Below are positions 52,884 to 61,402 of a stretch of DNA of 64,000 bases, piece by piece. The translations under genes and the position numbers were made by a program. Origin of the DNA: JADJRH01 sp046351455 (lineage in GTDB: Bacteria; Myxococcota_A; Polyangia; Polyangiales; Polyangiaceae). The notes below the pieces were generated by a model. That model saw only the letters and a program-made list of their open reading frames with translations. It was not told the DNA's origin and made no database searches. The stretch's first letter is position 1. Each line of letters begins with the position of its first letter. The DNA is taken from NCBI GenBank assembly GCA_046351455.1, contig JAXLYM010000030.1:1-64000 (forward strand), written 5' to 3'.

Positions 52884-54101
52884 GTGTCCGCTGTTCCCCC
52901 TTCTGCTCCGGCCGTTCGTGCGACTCTCCGCGGGAGAGACCGCGCCGCCCCGTGTCTCGCCGCCGCGCTCCTTCTCTCCGCCTGCAGTCTCTCGGCCTGC
53001 GGTCACCATTCGAGCGGTGAAGGCATCGCGGAGGCGACCGCCGCCACCACGACCGCCGCCGTCGCGTCCGCCGATCCATCGGCCTCTGCGCCCCCGCCGG
53101 ACGCCGGCCCCGCCTCCGACGACGCGGGCGCCCCGGCCGACGCGGGCCCCCCGGGCAAGCCCGCGGGCGACATCGTCCTCGTCGACGAGGACCTTTATCC
53201 GGACACCATCGACAAGCAGCGAGAGGCCTTGTTTCGCCGCATGGTCGCGGCGCTCGATCTGGACGCGCCCACCGTCGAGAAGATGAAGGCCATCTTCGCC
53301 GGCTCCAAGATCATGGGGCAGGGCAATCCGAAGGTGACGAATTACCCGATGACCCGCAAGCAGTGCCGCGAGAAGCGCGCGGCGGCCGGCGTGGTGGAGG
53401 TGCCTCACCCGATGTGCGGCTCCCCGCTCATGGTGCCAGTCTACGACCCGTCCGCCGGCCAGGCCGAGAAGGACGCGAAGGTGTGCGTCGACGAGTACGA
53501 GTTCCCCGACATCCCCTGTGAGCACCCCGTCGTGTGGGTGTCCTCGCGCGACGCGGAGCTGCTCTGCGAGGCCGAAGGAAAGCGCCTGTGCGACGCCCAC
53601 GAGTGGGAGGGCACGTGCGCCGGAGCGGTGCACTCTCCCGACGTGGAATACGCCTTTGGAAAGCCGCGCAAGGAGATGAAGAACCTCCACAACCAAGATC
53701 GGGAGATCGTGTGGAGCTACGGCCTCGCGAAGGACCACAAGAAGTGCGGCACGATGAGCAAGAAGAACAAGAGCTGCACGTCGAGCGGATTCAAGACCTG
53801 CGGCTCCAACACGTACCCTGCCGGCTCCTTCCCCGAGTGCAAGAGCCCCTTCGGCGCCTACGATCTCAACGGCAACGCCGCCGAGCACATGAACCTACCG
53901 ATGAAGGCGACGGAGCTGCTCAGCGCGGGCGGGAAGGGCCAGACGGAGATGAAGGGGAGCTGGTTCATCTTCTCCACGTACGAAGCGCACCCGGACGACT
54001 GCCGCTGGCGCGCACCCGACTGGCACGCGACCAAGCTGATGGACCGGAACAGCCACGCGAACTACCATCTTGGATTCCGCTGCTGCAAGGACATCCACTA
54101 G
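52884..54101 (+). CDS. FGE/SUMF1-like (formylglycine-generating-enzyme fold) lipoprotein
   Basis: 405 residues from a GTG that has GGAGG four nt upstream. Lipobox SLSAC after an ALLLSA core, then a Ser/Ala/Pro linker to about residue 90. The C-terminal region has FGE-sulfatase fold landmarks: WVSSRDAELLCEAEGKRLCDAHEWEGTCAG, YDLNGNAAEHM (family DLxGNxxEW) and YHLGFRCCKDI (family GFR). The usual active-site Cys pair of true formylglycine enzymes is not obvious; similar lipoproteins in myxobacteria are probably binding proteins. An upstream in-frame start at 52848 is weaker. Confidence 0.85.
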   Translation: MSAVPPSAPAVRATLRGRDRAAPCLAAALLLSACSLSACGHHSSGEGIAEATAATTTAAVASADPSASAPPPDAGPASDDAGAPADAGPPGKPAGDIVLVDEDLYPDTIDKQREALFRRMVAALDLDAPTVEKMKAIFAGSKIMGQGNPKVTNYPMTRKQCREKRAAAGVVEVPHPMCGSPLMVPVYDPSAGQAEKDAKVCVDEYEFPDIPCEHPVVWVSSRDAELLCEAEGKRLCDAHEWEGTCAGAVHSPDVEYAFGKPRKEMKNLHNQDREIVWSYGLAKDHKKCGTMSKKNKSCTSSGFKTCGSNTYPAGSFPECKSPFGAYDLNGNAAEHMNLPMKATELLSAGGKGQTEMKGSWFIFSTYEAHPDDCRWRAPDWHATKLMDRNSHANYHLGFRCCKDIH

Positions 54102-54125
54102 TCGACCGTGTCGCGCGGCGATGCT

Positions 54126-54153
54126 GACTGGCACTCTCCGCAACGTGCCAGTC
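54126..54153. terminator. Bidirectional hairpin between convergent genes
   Basis: GACTGGCAC and GTGCCAGTC, nine-bp perfect arms around a ten-nt loop, lie between convergent genes. No U-tract follows, so it is a candidate terminator of the non-classical type only. Confidence 0.5.
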
Positions 54154-54202
54154 GGTCCAGCACCCACTTTCGGGGAGGGGACCCGCCCGGCTCCGGAGCT
54201 CG

Positions 54203-55483
54203 TCACTTCTTGAGGTACGCGAGCACCGCCGCCAGCGCGAGCACGCCCAAGACCACGATGACCATGAAGATCATTCGGTTGCGCTCGGCGGCGCGGTTCG
54301 CCTCGATCGCCGCGGCGCGCCGGCCCACGAGCGATGGCAGCGGCGGCCGCACGGACGCTGGACGCGGCGGCAGCGGCGTGATCGGCGCGGTCGGCGGAGG
54401 CGGCGGCGTGGACGGGATGCGCCCGAGCGTGGGCGTCTCCTTGCGTGCCCCGCCGCGCACGGACATCGGCGCGCCGCGGTTCGGATCGCGCACGGACATC
54501 GGCGGGTGGCGCACGGACGCAGGGGGCGGCGGCGTCGAGCCGCGCGCGGGCCCCGAGGCCGTCGCCATCGCCTCCACGAGGCGCGCCGCCGGAGGCTGGA
54601 TCGACAGCTTCACCGTGTTGAACGGCTGCAGCGCCGCCGCGAATTCCATCGCGTTCGAGTATCGATCCTCGGGCAGCTTCTCCAGCGCGCGCTGGATCAC
54701 GGGCCACAGATCCGGCGGGAACTCGATGCCCTCCACGCGCTGATCGATCGGGATCGGCTCGTTGAAGTAGCGCCCGAGCTGCGGCCCCGTCGGCGTGTCC
54801 TCGTACGGGAGCTGCCCCGTGAGCAGCTCGTACAAGATGACGCCGAGCGAATAGATGTCCGCGCGCCCGTCGAGGTTCTCTCCGAAGCTCTGCTCGGGCG
54901 ACATGAACGCGGGCGTGCCGAGGATGTCCCCCTCCTGCGTGAGCTGCATGTTGCTCGACTCGCCGCCGCGGCTCATCTTCGCGAGGCCGAAATCAAGCAG
55001 TTTCGGCGTCTCCCCTCCGCCGTCGGATCGCTCCACGAGAAAAATATTTTCGGGCTTCAGATCGCGGTGGACGATGCCGAGCAGGTGCGCCTCGTCGAGC
55101 GCGTAGGCGACGCGCATCACGAGCGAGATGGCGCGCTCCAGGGGCCACGGCCCGTCGGCGCGCAGCGCCTGCTCCAGCCCGCGGCCCTGGAGCAGCTCCA
55201 TCACGATGTAGAGCGACGTGTCGTCCATCTCCCCGTGGCCGAGGATCCGCACGGTGTTCGGGTGCGTCAGCTTGCTGAGCACGCGCACCTCGCGCTTGAA
55301 GCGCTCCACGAATTCGCGCTCCAACGCGAACTTCGTGTGCAGGATCTTCACGGCGACCTCGGTCCCGGTGTCCACCTGAACGGCGCGATACACCGAACCC
55401 ATCGTGCCTTCGCCGATCTTGTCGACGAGCTTGTAACCGCCGTCCTCGATCAGGACGTCGAGGTACGGATCGACCGCGCCCAT
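54203..55483 (-). CDS. Hanks-type Ser/Thr protein kinase, C-terminal membrane anchor
   Basis: 426 residues. Kinase domain at about 15-280: Gly loop KIGEGTMGSVYRA, Lys in VAVKILHTK, HRDLKPENIFL, KLLDFGLAK, and GTPAFMSPEQ with DGRADIYSLGVILYELL. A Pro-rich linker with repeats of MSVRGGAR type extends to about 400; one trans-membrane helix ends the protein (MIFMVIVVLGVLALAAVLAYLKK). No outer sensor domain. Start ATG at MGAVDPYLDV has GGAAG upstream; longer starts add an Arg-rich leader. Divergent from the DUF155-like gene. Confidence 0.92.
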   Translation of the reverse strand: MGAVDPYLDVLIEDGGYKLVDKIGEGTMGSVYRAVQVDTGTEVAVKILHTKFALEREFVERFKREVRVLSKLTHPNTVRILGHGEMDDTSLYIVMELLQGRGLEQALRADGPWPLERAISLVMRVAYALDEAHLLGIVHRDLKPENIFLVERSDGGGETPKLLDFGLAKMSRGGESSNMQLTQEGDILGTPAFMSPEQSFGENLDGRADIYSLGVILYELLTGQLPYEDTPTGPQLGRYFNEPIPIDQRVEGIEFPPDLWPVIQRALEKLPEDRYSNAMEFAAALQPFNTVKLSIQPPAARLVEAMATASGPARGSTPPPPASVRHPPMSVRDPNRGAPMSVRGGARKETPTLGRIPSTPPPPPTAPITPLPPRPASVRPPLPSLVGRRAAAIEANRAAERNRMIFMVIVVLGVLALAAVLAYLKK

Positions 55484-55668
55484 GCGTTCTTCCGCATCTT
55501 CGCACAAGGCGGAGCCGCGGAGGAAGGGCCAGGGCACGCGTTCGCAGCTCCGCGGGCCGGTGGAGGCCGCGATGCGCGCAAATTCTTGTGTCACGTCTCT
55601 GCGACTCCTCGGACGCGCCGGCCGAGATCTCGTGAACGAGGGCGACCCCGTGTAGCATCCTCGCTCGG

Positions 55669-56850
55669 ATGGACGCGTCGGCACCCTCCTTCATCGTCAA
55701 CCGCGGCCGCATCATCTGTTACCGCATGTTCGACGTCGCCGACGAGCTGGTGCTCGCGGAGGCGGAAGAGCTCTTGCTGCGAGCCCAGGTCGCGCGAGCG
55801 AGCATGGTCATGCGACCGCCGCCGCTGCGCAAAACAGGAGCGCTGCACGTCGCGGCGGTCCCTCTGCACGTGGACGTCGGCACGCGCCGCGTGGTCCTCC
55901 CGGACATCGCGCACTCCGTCCTCGCGCACCTCTCGGTGAACCTCTTCGATTACGGCAAGATCAGCGTCGTCTTCGAGATCCCGGTTCGCCAAGGCACGCC
56001 GCTCGACGAGCTGCGCCCGCTCTGCCAGGAGCTGTACGAGTCGCAGGTCCTCACGCAGATGGCGCGCGAGGAGTGCGACACGTACACGGAGCGCTTGAAG
56101 ACGGCGCTCCACCGCCACGTGACGGAGGCGGAGAGCGTGCCGGGCGAGGCCGCGCCCGTGCGCTCGCGCATGGAGTCCTTCACGATCATCTTCATCGAGG
56201 AGCTCGAGGGGAGGCCGCTCGCGAAGGACATCCTCGCGTGGCCCAGCTTGCCGAAGCTCATCATCGGAGAGTCGTCGGATCGCCTGCTCGGCGAGAAGCA
56301 GGTCCGCGACACGATGCAGAACACGGACGGCTACCTCGACAACGATCTCGTCGTGATCGACTGGAACAGCGCCTTCGTGCTGGAGCCGTCGTCCACGCGC
56401 GACATCCCGGACATCCTCGAATTCGCGCGCAGCATGCTCCTGCAGCTCCGCGTGTACGACGACCAGCTCGACGTGGAGCTGCGGCAAATCTACGAGGAGT
56501 TCTCGAAGCGCCACGGCGGCATCGCGTCGATCTTCAACCAGCGCTACGGCAAGCTCGCGCGCGACGTGTCGGCCCGCTTGATCGAGGTGACCGAGTTCAA
56601 CGAGCGCATCGAGAACTCGTTCAAGATCATCGGCGACTACTACCTCGCGCGCATCTACCGCACGGCCGTCACGCGCTTCGGCATCCCGGTCGTGCGCGAG
56701 AGCGTGGCCCGCAAGCACTCCCTGGTCGGCAAGGTCTACGACATGCTGAAGGGCGAGGTGGAGCTTCTCCGCGGTCAGGCGATGGAGATGACGATCGTGC
56801 TCCTGATCGTGGTGGAGCTCGTCCTCGGCCTGCTCAAGGTCGTCAAGTAA
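55669..56850 (+). CDS. RMND1/Rmd1 (DUF155)-like protein
   Basis: 393 residues, mostly helical and soluble, with one C-terminal trans-membrane helix (MTIVLLIVVELVLGLLKVV). The central VVIDWNSAFVLEP, DIPDILEFARSMLLQLRVYDDQLD and the C-terminal LVGKVYDMLKGEVELLRGQAMEM resemble the DUF155 family (yeast Rmd1, human RMND1), whose mitochondrial members support translation or vesicle function; bacterial roles are unknown. Match rests on general layout and the terminal helix. Confidence 0.65.
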   Translation: MDASAPSFIVNRGRIICYRMFDVADELVLAEAEELLLRAQVARASMVMRPPPLRKTGALHVAAVPLHVDVGTRRVVLPDIAHSVLAHLSVNLFDYGKISVVFEIPVRQGTPLDELRPLCQELYESQVLTQMAREECDTYTERLKTALHRHVTEAESVPGEAAPVRSRMESFTIIFIEELEGRPLAKDILAWPSLPKLIIGESSDRLLGEKQVRDTMQNTDGYLDNDLVVIDWNSAFVLEPSSTRDIPDILEFARSMLLQLRVYDDQLDVELRQIYEEFSKRHGGIASIFNQRYGKLARDVSARLIEVTEFNERIENSFKIIGDYYLARIYRTAVTRFGIPVVRESVARKHSLVGKVYDMLKGEVELLRGQAMEMTIVLLIVVELVLGLLKVVK

Positions 56851-56857
56851 GGAAGGG

Positions 56858-58198
56858 TCAGGCGCGCTCGAACACGAGCGCGCAGTTGTGCCCGCCGAAG
56901 CCCGCGGAGATCTTGAGCGCGAACCGCACGTCGGCCGCGCGCTTCTCCGTGACGACGTCGAGCCCTTCCAGCGCCGGGTCCAGCTCGTCGATGTTGATCG
57001 ACGGGTGGATCACTTGATCGCGCAGCGTGCAGATCACGGCGATCGACTCCGCCGCGCCGGCGCCTCCGAGCATGTGACCGAGCAGCGATTTCGTCGCGCT
57101 CACCGGCACCTTCGCGAGCGCGTCCCCGAAGGCGCTCTTGAGCGCTCGGTACTCCGCGAGATCGCCCTGCGGCGTCGAGGTGGCGTGCGGGTTGATGTAC
57201 CCGACGTCCGTCGCCTGGAGCCCCGCGCGCTTGATCGCGCGCTCGATCGCGAGCAAGAGGCCGCGCCCGTCCGTGAGCGGCTTCGTGAGGTTCGTCGCGT
57301 CCGTCGACATGCCGAAGCCCGCCACGTACGCGAGCGGCTTCGCGCCGCGGGCCTTCGCGGCCTCCTCCGATTCGAGCACGAGCACGCCCGCGCCCTCGCC
57401 CATCACGAAGCCCGCGCGCCTCTTGTCGAACGGCCGGCTCGCCTTCGTGGGATCGCCGTCCACCGAGCGCGCGAGCGCCCGCGTGTTGCCGAAGCCCGCC
57501 ACCGTGTTGAGCTGCGTCGCCGCCTCGGCCCCGCCGACCACCATCATGTCGGCCTCGCCGGACTCGATGAGCAGCGCGCCCATCGCGATCGAGTGCGTGC
57601 CCGTCGCGCACGCGCTCGCGACGCTGTACGAGGGCCCCATCAAGCCGAAGCGCATCGCGATGAGCGCCGCCGCGCTGTTCGGCATCACGCTCGGCACGAA
57701 GAACGGCGACACCGCGCGCGGCCCTCGCACGCGGCTCTTCTCGATCTCGCGCTCGAAGACGTCGACCGCGCCCTGTCCCGTGGACATGAGACAGCCTGCA
57801 GAGAGCCGCAGCGCGCGGTGCGGATCCGCCTCTGTGCCCGCGTCGCCTTCGCCGTCGTCGTCGTCGTCTTTCGCGGCGGCCCCTCCACGTTTCGGCGCGC
57901 GGTACAGCGCCTCGAGGCCGGCCGAGCGCATCGCCTCGACCGCGGCGCCGAGGCTGAACTGCGTCACCTTGCCGTGGATCTCCGTCTCCTTCGGCGAGAA
58001 GAAGCGCGTCGCCTCGAACCCCCGCACGCTCGCCGCGACGTCGCTCCGCAGCTTGTCCGTGGGGAAGTCCGTGATGTGCGAGACGCCGCTCTGGCCCGAG
58101 AGCAGGTGGCTCCAGAACGTCGGCACGTCGTTGCCCGCTGGGCTGACGATGCCGATCCCGGTGACGGCGACTCGCCTCTTCATCACAAAAGAATCCAT
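56858..58198 (-). CDS. Beta-ketoacyl-ACP synthase (KAS II/FabF-like)
   Basis: 446 residues. Condenses acyl and malonyl groups. Cys-His-His triad: Cys in VASACATGTHS, His in YINPHATSTPQGD, His in KSLLGHMLGGAG. Other landmarks are VAVTGIGIVSPAGND and GFGGHNCALVFERA. A 30-residue acidic insertion (KDDDDDGEGDAGTEAD) occurs near residue 105, absent in common FabF. Another start is ATG at MKRRVAVTG (58183). The gene is six nt downstream of the ACP gene, and both follow the FAAL and CFA-type methyltransferase genes, which suggests a dedicated fatty-acyl or polyketide-like lipid pathway. Confidence 0.92.
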   Translation of the reverse strand: MDSFVMKRRVAVTGIGIVSPAGNDVPTFWSHLLSGQSGVSHITDFPTDKLRSDVAASVRGFEATRFFSPKETEIHGKVTQFSLGAAVEAMRSAGLEALYRAPKRGGAAAKDDDDDGEGDAGTEADPHRALRLSAGCLMSTGQGAVDVFEREIEKSRVRGPRAVSPFFVPSVMPNSAAALIAMRFGLMGPSYSVASACATGTHSIAMGALLIESGEADMMVVGGAEAATQLNTVAGFGNTRALARSVDGDPTKASRPFDKRRAGFVMGEGAGVLVLESEEAAKARGAKPLAYVAGFGMSTDATNLTKPLTDGRGLLLAIERAIKRAGLQATDVGYINPHATSTPQGDLAEYRALKSAFGDALAKVPVSATKSLLGHMLGGAGAAESIAVICTLRDQVIHPSINIDELDPALEGLDVVTEKRAADVRFALKISAGFGGHNCALVFERA

Positions 58199-58205
58199 CG
58201 AGAAA

Positions 58206-58448
58206 TCAGAGGCGCTGCTCGACCTTGGAGACGAGATCGCCCACGGTCACGAGCTCGACGAGATCCTCGTCGGGGATGAGGATCCCGAGCTCCGACTCCA
58301 TCTCGCCGACGATCTGCATCATCGAGAGGGAGTCGATGCCGAGCTCCGTGATCACGCTCGCGCGCGTCACGTTCGGGAAATCACGCTTGTCGACGCGCGC
58401 GGCGACGGTCTTGAACATCTCCAGGAGATCGCGATTCTGGGTCGTCAT
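58206..58448 (-). CDS. Acyl carrier protein
   Basis: 80 residues. Phosphopantetheine attachment Ser in LGIDSLSMMQIV. Acidic helices and the C-terminal LVTVGDLVSKVEQRL are typical of a type II ACP. The symbol acpP is not given because this copy belongs to a specialised cluster. Confidence 0.93.
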   Translation of the reverse strand: MTTQNRDLLEMFKTVAARVDKRDFPNVTRASVITELGIDSLSMMQIVGEMESELGILIPDEDLVELVTVGDLVSKVEQRL

Positions 58449-58506
58449 GTTGCAAATGTCCTTGAAAATTCGGGGGAGCGCGTTCGCTTGACGGGCGGCC
58501 GACGTT

Positions 58507-59361
58507 TTAGTCGATCCGGCGCAGCTCGTACTGCGCCAGCGACGAGTAGTGCTGATCGAACGCGCGCACGCACGTCGAGAGGTAGCGGTCGTAGTCGTCG
58601 AACACCTGGTCGCCCCACTTCGCGCGGATCGCCTTCTCGTGGAGCTTCATGCGGCGGAGCCACTCGCCGGTCGTGCGGCCGTAGTCCTCGCGCCGCGTCT
58701 TGCACGTCATCACCTCCCAGTACGGGTTCACCGCCTGGATGATGTCCTCGAGCCGCGGGTTGAGGCCCCCGGGGAAGATCACCTTGTTGGTGAAGTACAC
58801 GTCCTCGAGGTCCTTCTTGTTGCGAGGCACGCGGTTGCGCAGGATCGTCTGGAGCCCGAACCACGCGCCCGGCTTCGTCGCCTGCCAGCACTTCTTGAAG
58901 TACTCGCGGTAGATGTCGACGGCCTTGCCCTTGCGCGCCTCCTCCGGCGAGCAGAGGTGATCCATCATGCAGATGGAGATGATCGAGTCGAACTTCTCGG
59001 TCGGCTCCCACTTCATGAAGTCGTTCACGACGATGTCGACGCCGGGGATCTTGCGCGCCATCACCTCGTCGGCCTGCGAGCGCGAGAGCGTCACGCCGAC
59101 CGCGCGCTTCACGTTGCGAGCGGTCGCCGCGTACTCCAGGCACGCGCCCCAGCCGCAGCCGATGTCGAGCAGCGATTTCTCGGGCGTGAGCTTGGCGAAG
59201 TCGCTCAAGATCTTCAGCTTGTTGAGCTGCGCGGCCTCGAGGGATTGCTCCGGCGTCTCGTAGACGGCGCACGTGTAGTTCATGCGCTCGTCGAGCCACA
59301 ACCGGAAGAACTCGTTGGAGACGTCGTAGCTGACCTCGACGTCGGCTTGGCTGGAACCCAT
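58507..59361 (-). CDS. Cyclopropane-fatty-acid-synthase-like methyltransferase
   Basis: 284 residues. CFA/CmaA-type signatures: SYDVSNEFFRLWLDERMNYTCAVYE, SAM-binding LLDIGCGWGACLEYAA, GVTLSRSQADE, and FDSIISICMMDHL. True CFA synthases act on unsaturated phospholipid acyl chains; family members also do simple C-methylation of acyl chains. With FAAL, ACP and KAS in the same operon it may methylate or cyclopropanate a pathway lipid. Start ATG lies in an operon order FAAL (55 bp gap), this, ACP (58 bp gap), KAS. Confidence 0.9.
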   Translation of the reverse strand: MGSSQADVEVSYDVSNEFFRLWLDERMNYTCAVYETPEQSLEAAQLNKLKILSDFAKLTPEKSLLDIGCGWGACLEYAATARNVKRAVGVTLSRSQADEVMARKIPGVDIVVNDFMKWEPTEKFDSIISICMMDHLCSPEEARKGKAVDIYREYFKKCWQATKPGAWFGLQTILRNRVPRNKKDLEDVYFTNKVIFPGGLNPRLEDIIQAVNPYWEVMTCKTRREDYGRTTGEWLRRMKLHEKAIRAKWGDQVFDDYDRYLSTCVRAFDQHYSSLAQYELRRID

Positions 59362-59416
59362 CCGTCAACTCCTCGAAGGAAAAAACAGGACCGGAGGACG
59401 CTCCGATCCGAAGTGC

Positions 59417-61129
59417 TCACTCAGCGGCGGGCGGCGCACTCTGCCCTGCGGAGCCGAGCGCGCCGTCCGAAATGATTTCGGTGAGAAGCTCCAGCTCGCC
59501 CGACTCCAGGCGGAGCTTCGCCTCGCGGCGGCGCACCTTCCCGCTCGACGTCTTCGGCAGCGTGCTGCGCTTGATGAGGTGCACCTCGCCGATCGTGAGC
59601 CCGAGCTCCGACCGCACCGCGCGCACGATGGCGTCGCACAGCGCCTGCGAGGCCTTCCGCGCCTCCGCGACGACGACCGCGATCTCCGCGCCGTGCTCGT
59701 CGAGCTTCGAGAACGCGACGCACTGCATGTCGCGGATGCCCTCGACGCGCGACACGATCGCCTCGATGTCCTGAGGGTAGTAGTTCTTCCCGTTCAGGAT
59801 GATGAGGTCCTTCGCGCGGCCGCACAGGTAGAGGCCGTCCGGCGTCGTGTACCCGAGATCGCCCGTGCGCAGCCACCCGTCGCGGAACGAGTCCGTCGTG
59901 GCGTCCGCGTTCCCGAAGTAGCCGGCCGTCACGCTGGGCCCGCGCAGCAAGATCTCTCCGACCTGACGGTGCCCGAGATCGCCCGCGGGGCCGAGGACGC
60001 GGATCTCGTGGCCGGGGAACGGCTTGCCGCAGCACACGAGCTCCATCGACGCGCTCGCGCCCGCTTGATCCGCGCGCCCGTGCTTCATCGCCGCGAGATC
60101 GATCCGGTCCGTCACGATCTCCTTCGTCACGTCCCAGAACGTGACCGCGAGCGTCGCCTCCGCCATCCCGTACGACGGCAGCGCGCTCTCCGGACGCAGC
60201 CCGTTCTTCTGGAACCGCTGCAGGAAGCCGCGCAGCACGTCCGCCTGGATCGGCTCCGCGCCGCAGCCGAGCGCGCGCATGCACGACAGATCCCAGTGCT
60301 GCGCCTGCGTCTCCGTCACGGCGCGCGTCGCGAGCGCATAAGCGAAATTCGGCGCGAACGTGATCGTCCCGCGGAAGCGGTGGATCGCCTCCAGCCACAG
60401 CGACGGCCGCCGGATGAACGCCATCGTCGGCAGGAACATCACCTGCACGAGCGCGTAGAGCGGCGCGATCACGAAGCCGATGAGCCCCATGTCGTGGTAG
60501 AGCGGCAGCCACGAGACGCCGCGATCTTCCGGCGTGGAGCGGAGCCCGTCGAACATAATCGCGTGGCTGTTCACGCTCAGGTTCCGGTGCGTCACCATCA
60601 CGCCCTTCGGCTTCGACGTGGAGCCGGACGTGAACTGGAGGAACGCGAGATCCTCGAGCTCCACCGTCGGCAGCGGCGTCTCCTCCGAGCCCGGCGCCCC
60701 GCGCGCGTCGCGCTCCAGCACGAGCTTCGCGTGGCTCTGATCCGCGAGCAGGTGATCGCGGATGAGCGGCTCCAGCGAGTCGTTCGTCACGACCAGCTTC
60801 GCGCCCGACGCGGCGAGCACGTGGCGCACCGTCTCGCCGTACGCCTCCATCTTCGCGAGCGTCTGCGGCGGATACATCGGCACCGCGACGATGCCCGCGG
60901 ACAGCGCCGCGATGAACGTGAGGACGAACTCGTCCGGCTCCGGCAAGATGAGCGCGACGCGATCACCCTTCGTGAGCCCGTGCGAGAGGAGGGCGTGCGC
61001 GCGACGCTGCGCTTCGATCCAGAGATCCGGGTAGCTCACGCGCCGCTCTTCCCCGTTCGCGCGCATGAAGGTGACGGCCCGATCGGTGTGGACGGCGTTG
61101 TCGCGGAGGACCTCGATGAAGCTTCTCAT
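59417..61129 (-). CDS. Fatty acyl-AMP ligase (FAAL)
   Basis: 570 residues, ANL superfamily. P-loop FTSGSTSKPKGVMVTHRN, YGMAEATLAVTF, GEILLRGPSVTAGYF and DGWLRTGDLGYTTPDGLYLCGRAKDLIILNGKNYYPQDIE (motif A8/A10 region) are all present. FAAL features such as LPLYHDMGLIGFVIAPLYA are visible. FAALs adenylate fatty acids and hand them to an ACP rather than to CoA; the ACP three genes down is the obvious acceptor. First gene of the minus-strand lipid operon; AAGGA before ATG. Divergent from the MFS gene. Confidence 0.93.
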   Translation of the reverse strand: MRSFIEVLRDNAVHTDRAVTFMRANGEERRVSYPDLWIEAQRRAHALLSHGLTKGDRVALILPEPDEFVLTFIAALSAGIVAVPMYPPQTLAKMEAYGETVRHVLAASGAKLVVTNDSLEPLIRDHLLADQSHAKLVLERDARGAPGSEETPLPTVELEDLAFLQFTSGSTSKPKGVMVTHRNLSVNSHAIMFDGLRSTPEDRGVSWLPLYHDMGLIGFVIAPLYALVQVMFLPTMAFIRRPSLWLEAIHRFRGTITFAPNFAYALATRAVTETQAQHWDLSCMRALGCGAEPIQADVLRGFLQRFQKNGLRPESALPSYGMAEATLAVTFWDVTKEIVTDRIDLAAMKHGRADQAGASASMELVCCGKPFPGHEIRVLGPAGDLGHRQVGEILLRGPSVTAGYFGNADATTDSFRDGWLRTGDLGYTTPDGLYLCGRAKDLIILNGKNYYPQDIEAIVSRVEGIRDMQCVAFSKLDEHGAEIAVVVAEARKASQALCDAIVRAVRSELGLTIGEVHLIKRSTLPKTSSGKVRRREAKLRLESGELELLTEIISDGALGSAGQSAPPAAE

Positions 61130-61402
61130 GGGTTCCTTGGAGGAGGAGGTGCGATGGCCGCACCTGGGGCGGCGCCACCGTTAAGCGAATTTTGGGCCAG
61201 GTCCAGAGAAAATCGTCCCGAGCAGCCATTTTGAACGGAATTTGAAAGGCCGGACATGGAGCTGACGAAATTCCGCCGCGGTGGGTGCGTCGAACTTTCG
61301 TCACTTTGTGCACCGCGCCGTGGAGCGCACTACACAGCGCACGAAACCGCCGTCCGCGCGCATGCTTGACCGCCCATCAGGTTTCCGACTCCGATCCGGC
61401 CG
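61130..61402. promoter_or_regulatory. Divergent promoter region FAAL / MFS with inverted repeat
   Basis: 273 bp. CGGAATTT (61236-61243) and AAATTCCG (61268-61275) form an eight-bp inverted repeat with a 24-nt spacer, possibly an operator covering both promoters. The AT-rich block 61193-61250 is unusual for the genome. Confidence 0.42.
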
